Positions 33,901-45,296 of a DNA stretch of 64,000 nucleotides are shown piece after piece (position 1 is the first letter of the stretch; each line of letters opens with the position of its first letter). Made by a program: the position numbers and the translations under genes. Source of the stretch: Anodontia alba (taxonomy: Eukaryota > Mollusca > Bivalvia > Lucinida > Lucinidae). A model generated the notes under the pieces. The model saw only the letters and a list, made by a program, of their open reading frames with translations, ran no database searches and was not told the DNA's origin. The DNA lies in contig OZ024825.1 in NCBI GenBank assembly GCA_964016985.1, forward strand, positions 35,742,057 through 35,806,056. The letters are read 5' to 3'.

Positions 33901-36900
33901 TAAACTAGTTTGTACAAACTGGTTTGTAGCATAGCACAGCTCCAGATGAGAGGAGGACCAAGTAATATTTTCTAATTTCTCCATGAAAACATATTGTAGA
34001 AGTGCCTCAGTAAGGTACTTCTAATGATTAACCACAATGTATGTTTTCATGGAAAAATAAGAAAAATATCAACAATTTTCGACTGAAAAAAACATGCCTA
34101 ATCTGGAGGTATGCTGGCAGGCTACTTACTTGATTGACAGCTCTGTTCTGATAGTACTTGCATATGATTGTACTGAAAACTACTTATACTTACAAAAAGG
34201 TTTTCAGTGAAAGGCTACTTACTTATACATTCCATTCATTTCCACTCCAACAACTGGACAGATGTACTGTGAATCTTGTGTGTCAATATAACCATCTCCC
34301 TTCTCATTCTTCTTTCTTGAATAGTTCCTATTTTCTGTAAGATGAAGCTCTTTCACATCCTATAAAGTAATACATTACTATTTGAATCATATCGTGATAA
34401 ATCCTATCTTCCAGAGCTCTGTATAAAAGGAGTATCCAAATAATTTTATTCTCGTTTCTCCACAAAAATACTCATTAGAAGTACCTCACTGAGGCACTTC
34501 TAATGAGCACAGAACATGTTTCTGTGAAGAAATAAGAATACTGTCTATACTTTCTGGCTGCAAAAATGCCTTATCTAGAGCTCTAGAGATTTGTGCATGC
34601 TAGTACACATTAACCTCTTTATAACACAGTTTGTTATAACACAGTTTTGGATACAACACGGTTCAAAGATGGATCCCAAAAAATGTATAGATTATATTGA
34701 AAAATGACCATAAATGGTCATTTTTCAATACAATCTATACATTTTTGTTTGGATATAACACGGTTGTTTAACTAACATGGATTATGCTATGGACCCCAAC
34801 AATAGTGTTATAAAGAGGTTGTGGTGTATGTGCAATTTGCCCAGGCTACCATATCTACCCTAAGTATTCAGACTGAAAATTCTGAGCAAACAGGGTAGAC
34901 CAAGATCAGATGCCACAGAATGTGGCATCTGATCAGGGTCTGCACTGTTTGCCACTCATTAGTTATTTTTTGACACATGAACTGGTAGTGAAATGGCTTT
35001 TTTCCAATTTCAGGAGAAGTCTAGTGAAGAGATCAAGTGTGGAATACTGAAGATATATACAGTATACTGGAACTTAAAGGTTAAAAAAAAAAAAAGAGCA
35101 AAATGTCCATGTCCAGCTCATACTAGTCTACTGCCTTCTCTGGGCATGACCAGGATACATTTACCTATAGACAGGTTTCTAAGATTTAGACACAGAAAAT
35201 TAATTATCTGGGCCCAGTTGTTCAAAGAGTTGTTAGCTTAACGAGCTCATTAAGGGTCATTTCGTTAACTGTTTTAGCGGATTCAATATACAATATTCTG
35301 ATATTTTTTGCTGAAAAAAATGTGAGTAGCTTTTGCACTGCAAAAGCTACTCACATTTTTTCAGCAAAAAATTCCAGCATATTAGCGTATCACTTGATGC
35401 AAATTTTAACGAATCGTTAACTAATGATGTCGTTAGCTTTGAACAACTGGACCCAGAATATTTTTTTTATTGCTTTTACATACAATGTAGCTCCACATTA
35501 TGTGTTGTTTTTTTTTTTAGCCAAAATGTATTGATGTTTTCCTTATTTCTCCAAAGCATAAGTGCCAGCGCACGACAAAACCTACAATAAGACTTGTGCG
35601 ACCAGCAAAGACTCAGATCAGCCTGCTCATCTGCACTGTCTGATCAGAATCTTTGCTGATCGCATGTGCCTTCTACAGCCTCTGCAGTCTGGGCTATCCA
35701 AACAGGGGTGAAAGAGAACCCCTGCCACACTGGATGGATGTACAGACTAATCTGAGTCTGCTGATCAGACTATTCAGTGCCTGTATGTTATTATGTCCTC
35801 TCATTCAACAAGCTGTTTTTGGTTAAATTATGACAATCTTTGGATGACTGTGACCTTAAAAATGACTTCAAGGTGACCTGAATCTGAACAACTCTTAAGC
35901 ATGTCCCACTGATGTATCCCTGCAAGTCTGGGATATATCTGTGGCTGGTTCAGAGATATTGTGCTGTCAAGCAGACACCATTGCCAATACTAACAATAAT
36001 GGGATCCAAACTGAAAATTATATGAACCCCTCTACATCTAATTAGGGGACATAATAACATACAGGCACTGTATTAGTTCCCTAAATCACCTCATCTAGCA
36101 GATGGTTATAACATACAGACACTGAAAAGTTTTGAGAATACTAATATACAATACTTACAACATATGCTTTTTGTAAAAATATGCCATTATCTAGCAAAAC
36201 TAGCATACCAACATTGAAAGTTGAAACCATGCACCCATAGTTTGCTGAAACCATTTACTCACATACACACATGGCTCATTGAAACCATGTACCCATAGTT
36301 TGCTGAAACCATTTCCTCACATACACACATGGCTCATTGAAACCATGTACCCATAGCTCTTCTGTCCTGCTTTTGTTAAAAGAAAGCTCAGCCACATCAG
36401 AGAAAAAAACATTCTCTATGCGTGAACAGAGAAGATACTGGCACTCTTGTCTAGATCTTCACTATCTGCAAAGCTTCCACACACATTCTACAAATATGGG
36501 ACTTCTTAAGATGACTGAATTCCACCGTTATTTTTCTTTTTACAAGAGACACAATTTTTGTGTGCTTTCATGCACAAAATCCTTTTCTATATGGGGTCTA
36601 CTTTAAAAGGACAGCAAATATGTGCATGTTAGTACATATTAACCTCTTTATAACACGGTTCGTTATAACACAGTTTGGATATAACACAGTTCAAAGATGG
36701 ATCCCAAAAATGTATAGATTATATTGAAAAATGACCATAAATGGTCATTTTTCAATATAATCTACACGTTTTTGTTTGGATATAACATGGTTGTTTAACT
36801 AACACGGATTATGCTATGGACCTTTCATCAAACACTCCTCTGCAGTCTATATAAGGACCCTAAATGTATACTGTGTGTGTTAACAATGAACTGTGCCTAT

Positions 36901-39900
36901 CTGTCTGGTTTGTGCAGTCTGGTTTGGGTCTTAACTGCTCACAAACAGAAATCCGTTGCTTTTCTGCAAGAAGGAATATAAGTCTAGGTACTTATTTTTT
37001 CAACCAGAAATATTGATATTTTTCTTATTCTTCACAACAACTTTGTAGGCACTCATTGGAATTGCCTAAATGAGTCAATTCTAATGAGTACCTACATCAT
37101 ATGTTTTACTGGACCAATAAGGATTGTTTTTAATCATGATTCCTTTCTTATCTAGAGCTATGACCTACATGACAAACCTACCTTTAAACCCCGGAGATGT
37201 TCAAAGCTTGGAGCACACTCAAATTTACTTCTGTCAATCAGAAATTCCAGTACGGATTCTTTGTTGTACAGCCTGTAACATAAAGAAATTCTTGATCACC
37301 AACCACTGCAGAATTGTTTGTGTTGAGGTTTTACGGCCCAGTCAACCCAATGGGGTCATGTCGAGCGCGGTCAGTTTACCTAACCACACGTTTACTGGGC
37401 AGACTTAGTCCTCTAAGAGGTTAACCAGTATTGTGCACATTCTTTCGCCAGAAACTGACAACTGCCCTTCTTGAATCAGCGGAAGGGAGAGAATGACCGT
37501 AGAAAATATTTCATGATCAATCTCCACGAAAGAATGTTGCTGACCTCGGCGGGGGTTGAACCCACGACCTCCTGGTCTTCAGTGGGACGGCGCATCAAAC
37601 TGAGCCACCTTTAAAAATGGACTGTTTCATCTCTGTACTGATAAACTTTCTCATCTGGATTTATATTTTTTCAGTAGATTAAGTTTTCTTTTGTCTGTGG
37701 GAATGAAAGTTGAACCAGAGACAAGCTTCACAGAGAAACCGCTGTTAAAGGTTACCTCCCAACAATAGTCAACTCCCTATATTACCAAAGTGCTATTTGA
37801 CTGTGTATGAACCCTTTCCTCGCTAGCGGTGACTTTTGTCATCTGCTGATAACCTTTGCAAACAGTTTGGACCCAGATCAGGCCCGACAAAATGTCGGGC
37901 CTGATCTGGATCCAAACTGTTTGACACTCTGATGGTATTCCTGAAAGATTTTTTGAAAGAAGTTAATTTTAAAAATAAAAAAAAAATCAACAGACGACAA
38001 ATAAGCATGCAAAATTACCAGCATGCAGAGAGTTAAATCTCTCCAGCTAGCTGTGTACCTACCCAATGCTGGTTGTTGTAGGAAGGTTACTACTCCAAAA
38101 ATGTTTTCATCACTGTCTGTTTAGGTACAGTATATGAAATAAATGCCACCACTTGTGCATTTAAATTTTGGAAATGAAACTAAATTTACAAAATTTTGCA
38201 ACAGTTGTCAGTCAATCTTTTAAACAGTGCATGTTTAATAGTGCCATCATAACATGACTAATATGATGCCAACCTACAATATGTACTTGAAAATTCCAGA
38301 TTAATGGCACTGAATTTAAGAGCTACACTACGTTTAAACAAACATAAAACGGAGCAAATTTGTTCAACGTTTTGGACAAGTATGGTAAGGAATTATGGTG
38401 TATGGGTAAATATAGTAATACTAAGAACATTTTGCTACTCACCTTCCAAGCTCACAAGCCATTATAGGTTGTTGTAACGACTCCTGGGTGATAGCACAAT
38501 GCTTCCATTTAGCTGCTAGGTCAGCAGTTTTATCTTTCTGAAAAACAAAACACAGCTCTAGTCTCTAGACAAGACGGTTGCCACATAAAATATGTTTCTT
38601 AAGCCTTGTCATACTGAATAAACTAAGATGCCACATCCACTTCTAATTTCCAGCCAATTAGATTATTTGAACTGGATTTTTGATAGAAATTCACATATTT
38701 AATGACAAACCGTGCAGATCCAGATCAGTTGGCTTCTTCAGAAGCCAACTGATCTGGATCTACACTGTTTGCTAAGACAGGGCATGTCATGTTCAGCAAG
38801 AGAAGGGTTTACATGTATCTCCATGACCAGGTAACTGGACAACTCAGCCAATAGCAAAGTCGGCACATACAAACTCAGTCTATAAATAAATCTTCTCATA
38901 AAATTGTGTTAATTGTGTACATATTTTATTTCATACATACAGACCAGCATCTGCGTAGTCGCAATACCTGTTGAAAACATTATGTGAAATAAGGGCTGGC
39001 ACCCAAAAAAAAAAAACAAACATCTGACAAGAAAGTTCCATACCAGCATGTGCTAGTGAAATCCTGCAGTTTGGTTAAGGGTCTATGCAGTATTTATAAA
39101 ACTGTTAATCAGATCATGCACATCCTGTCATCCACTGGTCAGGGTTTTAGCAGTATTTAATTACATACATATGTAAGCACTAAGTATCATTTCTTCATGA
39201 CATGACAAAATATTTATCATGGTGTTAAAATATGTCCACTGATACATTCTACAATGATTCTGTGAGGTCTCTGATCAGAATGCGTGTTTCTATTTATTTA
39301 TTTGTTGAACTCTCTATCCATCCTATTATGCTTTTCCCATCAAACAGATATTTGTCCATCTGCTCATCAATAAAAGACAGGATACAGATGGACACATAAA
39401 CCAACAACTGGATAACTTTTTATTTTGTTTCAGAAACATACAATGTACATGACAGATCAGATTAAATGATAGCATCTCTTTTGAATGAAATAAGCAAAAT
39501 GTGTCTTGAAAAAAATCTAAAACCTCAATACATTGGTATGTATTTGTTTGTGTTGAGGTTTTACGGCCCAGTCAACATAATGGGGTCATGTCGAGCGCTG
39601 TCAGTTTACCTAACCACACGTTTACTGGGCAGGCTTAGTCCTTTAAGCGGTTAACCAGTATTGTGCACATTCTTTCACCAGAAACTGACAACTGCCCTTC
39701 TTGTATCAGCGGAAGGGGGAGAATGACCGTAGAAAATATTTCATGATCAATCTCCACGAAATAATGTTGCCGACCTCGGAGGGGGTTGAACCTGCGACCT
39801 CCTGGTCTCCAGTCGGATGGCGCATCCAACTGAGCCACCGAGGCCGGCACATTGGTATGTAACTACTGTGTCTGAGCTAAAACAAGGCTGGAAAATTCCA

Positions 39901-42900
39901 CTCTTCCGCTTGCCATGATGAGTGGTTTTTGCTGGAGGATGAGTAAAAGTCTTGACCATTTCTTATATAAATTAGTGAAACTGCAATATCTTTGGTCATG
40001 TAGGGCGAGTAAAAATTTTAAGTATTTTCAAGTTAGTTCTGAAAATGAAAATAATCTTGTAGTTATCAACTGTATATTAGCATAAAACTGAGCAATAACA
40101 ATTCTCATTTATACCCACTGAAAAATCAACGCAACGTCAACATTGCTTTCCTGTATGAACAGAGAAATAAGGCGAGCATGTCGCCCACGTCCCCTGCGAA
40201 CGTTTTCCCTGTCCATCATTAGCTTGGACGATGTAACTTTCACGGTGAACAACACAAAGAAACAGAAAAGACAAATGGTTTCTGATAAGATATGGTCAAT
40301 CTGATTAATCAAAATATTTTCATTTACAATAAATCGCCAAGCAGAAAATGTCTTTCCGAGTGATATCGTTGTTGTTGTCGTCGGCCTTTTGGCTGAATTA
40401 TCACTCTTGTAGATTGGGCTCTCCAGTAAAACTGTCTATCTATCTATCTTCTGGTACTGAGTCGATCAATTTTAATCATTATCTCAGGTGGGTGGGTGGG
40501 TGGGTGGGTGGCTAAATTTAGAATTTAGCATTAAAAAAAAAAAAAAATTCTGGGTAGACCAAAAAAACTATTTAATATCAGAAGACAGAGGCATGCTATC
40601 CACATGCCTCTGAACAAATTAATTTGTAAGGGATTTGAATTCCTCTATGGTCTGAACTGACCACTGAGGAAGGAAGACTATTCCATTGTGGAATAGTCCC
40701 AGGGAAGAAAGAATTCTTCAGGGCATCACTATAGGCCTGATATCTTCTATACTGTGAGTCATGAGATGCCCGAGTTTGTCTCAATCCTGTTACAGGGGTC
40801 AAGTATTTGTCTTTATCAACGTAAACCATTCCCGAATGGATCTTATAGAAAAACGTTAAAGAGGACTGCTCTCGGCGGGATTCCAGGGACGGCCACTCCA
40901 GCTCGTCCAGCATATCACCAACACTGCTCGCATTCCGCCAGCTCCTGCAAGCCCACCTGGCAGCCGTCCTCTGAACCCTCTCTACCTGCTGAGCCTGAGT
41001 TTTAACATACGGATGCCAAATGGGAGCAGCATACTCTAATTGTGGGCGAATCAAAGCTTTGTATGCTGCAGCCCTTGTTTCCCTAGGTGCAAAAGTTAAA
41101 TTACACCGAAGAAATCCAAGAGTCCTTGTTGCTTTCGAAGTGATTTCAGAAATATGCTGACCCCAGTCCAGGCTATCACTGATGGTGATACCAAGATATT
41201 TTGCGGACTGAACCTCCTCTAATATTTGCTGGTGGAGTGAGTAATTAAACTGAATTTGTTTTCCCGGGAGATGCCTAGTCACTCTCATGGAGTGACATTT
41301 GGCAACATTAAATTTCATTTGCCAACCAGTCTCCCATCGTGCTAGGCTATTCCGGTCTTCTTGCAGGATTTCACAATCTTTGGGGCTGTTTATATTTCTA
41401 TAAAGGACACAATTATCAGCAAAGAGTCGAACAGAAGACCTGATGTTGTCTGGTAAGTCATTTATGAAGATCAAAAATAGGACTGGCCCTAGGACCGATC
41501 CCTGAGGGACACTAGAAAGGACAGGGACTGGATCTGAGGCTTGGCCATCTAACACCACTTTTTGCGAGTGCCCAGACAGCCATGAGGTAATCCACTCCAG
41601 AGTGGTTCCTCTAATCCCATAATATCTTAACTTGTATAGTAGCCTCCTGTGTGGTACCTTGTCAAAGGCCTTTGCAAAATCCATTATTATCAAATCGGTC
41701 TGCTTATGGCCCCGATTATATGCTCCATCCAAGTTCTAAACAATATCATGGTAAAACTGCACTAACTGAGTTTCGCAAGACCTTTGACTTTGGAAACCAT
41801 GCTGACAGTCAATAAGAATGCTTTCAAAGGCTAAGTGCTTGTTTATGTTACTCACTAATATATGCTCCAAGGTTTTGCAGCAGATGCACGTGAGCGACAC
41901 TGGTCTGTAATTAGCAGCATCGTATTTTTCCCCCTTTTTAAAGACTGGGGTAACATTTGCTAGTCGCCAGTCATCTGGTACAGCACCCTGAGCAAGAGAC
42001 TCATTGAATATGTAGGCCAGGACAGGAGCAATTTCAGAACTACATTCAAGTACCCTGGCACTCAGGCCATCCGGTTCGGATGCCTTATGTATATTGAGCT
42101 TAGTCAACAGCTTTGCGACCACAACGGTCAACTGTAACCTCCTCCGTGGAGAATGGACTAGCTTACTTAAGGGGTATTTTAGTGTCAGCCTCACATGTGA
42201 AAGCTGACTGAAACTGCCTATTGCAAATGTTTGCTTTTTCTACTGTATCAGTTTTAAGAATTCCATTTTCTCGCAACAAAGTGATCCCAGATGCTTCTTT
42301 TTTAAGGGACTTCACAAACAGACCTGTTGTAATTGTAATCAGTAATCATGATTACATTTAATTGATTACAAGTTTTGAGTAATCGAAATGTAATCTGTAA
42401 TCATTGATTTTATGATTACAAGTAATTGTAATTGTAATCGAATACATTGCAAAACAGCCTGTAATTGTGATTACTTTGATGATTACAATACGATTACAAT
42501 ATGGATATTTAAATAAAATAAGTCAGAAGGAATAGAACTGAAAAAAAATAATTCATTTCTGGTATGACAACTTGACAAGAAACAAGAATATTGGAGATAA
42601 TTATTTTGATTTGTATACATTTAATGACTTAATGACTCTGTATTGGTTTGTTTAAAACAATCAATACATCTTTGAGATAAAAGAAAATTAAAAAAAATAC
42701 ATCTTCGAGATCAAAGGAAATTGAAGCTTCACACATGGATCAGCTGATATGGATTAGCAAATAATCAAAGTAATTAAATTGGCAAACATTTAGTCTTTTA
42801 TCTATATATCTCTATGTTTTTGTTTGGATATAACATGGTTGTTTGAAGGCAGGGCTTGGGAAAACCGGAAAAATAGCCGGTCTGGACCGAAATTAAGAAT

Positions 42901-45263
42901 TCTGGACCGATTTCAAACACCCAAAAACGCTAATAAATCGGTCCAACAGGTTTGTGCCTTGAACCCCATTTTTCCCAAACCAACCAATGATGTCTAAAAA
43001 AATCACAAACAGTCAAGTCTTCCCAAACTGACAACGTCCGCGCACCTTTTAAATGCGATATTATGGTAGTTAAAAGGCTCTAAACGTTCATTTGACATGT
43101 ATATTGGAGAGACAGCTGAATAACGGCAACCTACCCGCAGCACAAATTAATTACAGTTGACTCTCGTTATCTCGACCCCTCTTATCTCGATCCTATCACT
43201 TATGTCGAACTGATTTCTAAGTCCCGATTATTTTCCCTATGTATTTATTGTATTTCAGCTTCGCGTATGTCGAACTACTTTTATGTCGGCACTTCGGCTA
43301 TCTCGTCCATCATTTTCAGTCCCTAAATATATTTTCACAGTTTTTACTACCGTGTATCTCGAACTCGGACCATGACGAAAGATAAAAATGTAAGATGCGG
43401 CGCCGCCGGTCTCTCAGTTAATGAAAATCATAATAGGCCGTTGATAAATAGATCAATATTTTAATTTTCCCCTTTGTCCAGGTAATTACAAACAACACAA
43501 ACAATGTCTAAAATCCGTAATTATGAAATCACATGCGTGTCGAGTCGGGTTTGACACGCGGCGCTCAACACCGTCTCGTGTCATTGATTTGTAAGATAAA
43601 AAGCGGCTCAGAATAGTGTTATGGAAGATTAATCAACGAAGTTTCTTTAATTTATTGTTTAGATATGCTCTTCACTACTGAGTACTGTCCGTCTGAATGA
43701 TATAGCGTCTTCAAGAAAAGTCAGTGCGTGACAAGTTCCGACAGATCAGCCTGTATTGATCAGGCTAGCTAAGTCTGAATCTTCGCTTGTTACTCTTTGG
43801 TCAGGCGGTGTTCTTTGGTAGGCCCAGATAAGGCTCATGCGTATAATGGAAAATTCGTGGGCGTGCAGGCTGATCCCAGTCTTTGACAGTCGCACAGTCT
43901 TCTAATAGGAGTTGTCGTGCACGGCCTCAAATAGACGAATCATACGTGGGTACCCATGTTAACCCTTCCGACCCTGTAGACTGGTACGGATACCCGCACA
44001 AATAGTGTAGGTCCAGATGAGACGGTTCATAACGAGCTTTCTCTGCAGGATCTACAGTTTGCCGTACTGAGCTGGCTCATTTATGCCAGGGGAGATAATC
44101 CAAACTAGCTTACAGCTGCTGCTTAACATTGTAAGCGTTTTATGCAAAAGCGGAAACCAGTCAACTCTTTATCGAGTCGTCTATGCGAAGGGAGCTAATC
44201 CAAACCACTTCATAACGTATAGCCAACACAACCCGGAAACCAGTAGTTTATTTATAGCTCATATGGAAATCCAAATTTGCAGGAGTAATTAAAGACAACA
44301 AGAGACGTTTGAAATTTATTATTATTAACATTTATTGATGATATTATTCCAAGAGAACTATTGCATCTCCTAAAACAAACAGTAACAATGCAAACTGAAG
44401 TACGCATAAATATTTAAATTGCCATATACATGTGCCTTCCATGCACGTTTTGGCGAACAGAGGCGAACAGTCGTCATACCTATGACGTCACAATTTGGTT
44501 GTCTCGAACTACTGATAACTCGAACATTTTTATCAGGTCCCGTGAAGTTCGAGATAACGAGAGTCGACTGTACGTCATTATCCAAACATTGTCAAAAAAT
44601 CAACACTTCACTGACCTTTGTGCGGTAAACAAGCGATTAACACGAATCATAAGTAACGGTAGTCTGATAATTAATCCGTTTGTGTGACACGTGTGAATAC
44701 ACTGAGACTGCAAAACATCCAGGTGCAGTCGGCGTGTCCAAAAGATCAAAGGTCGCTTTACTGAGAGTGATAAAAGAATGCACCGCTTGAACGCACCTGT
44801 TTTCTTCCTCTTCTTTTTTGTTTTGATCAACACGGTTTGTCGGTCCCCGATTCGATAAATGAATTCCCAAACCGTGTAGCCTACATCCTGATCAGATGTC
44901 GCATACAACGGCGTCTGATCTGGGTATTATTAATTGCTTCTTTTTTTTTTTTTTTTGTTTGTTGATTGTCGTAACACACGAGTATAATTCAAGGTAGATT
45001 TCACAGTAAAAATAAGTAATGCACCACTTGCGCTAGACAAGATTGGTCAGTGCTTAAAATTTAAGCAGTCTGATCAAATCTTGAAACATTGAAAACGTGG
45101 CGCAGGCCTTTTTTATTAGACCTAATTAGGTCCATGAAAGTCGTTTCGTTCCGTCTCTCCTGTTTCCCGCCGTCTTCGCGCTTATACAAGACGGGAATCA
45201 GTTGTTTATAAATAGTTTAGGAAAACCCTGCGGATGTGGAAATAACAACAAAACCGTTTTTTC

Positions 45264-45296
<33 letters not shown>

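Noticed and set aside
40109..40312. Frame on - as a possible extra RTF2 exon
   Set aside because: RTF2 is complete without it, and it matches no part of the family.
40754..41005. Open frame on + opposite the LINE
   Set aside because: It is antisense to the recognised reverse transcriptase.
44600..44908. Frames in hAT-like B on - (also 59516-59788)
   Set aside because: Both copies share the frames because the element is repeated; different frames run over the same bases and no transposase motif is present.
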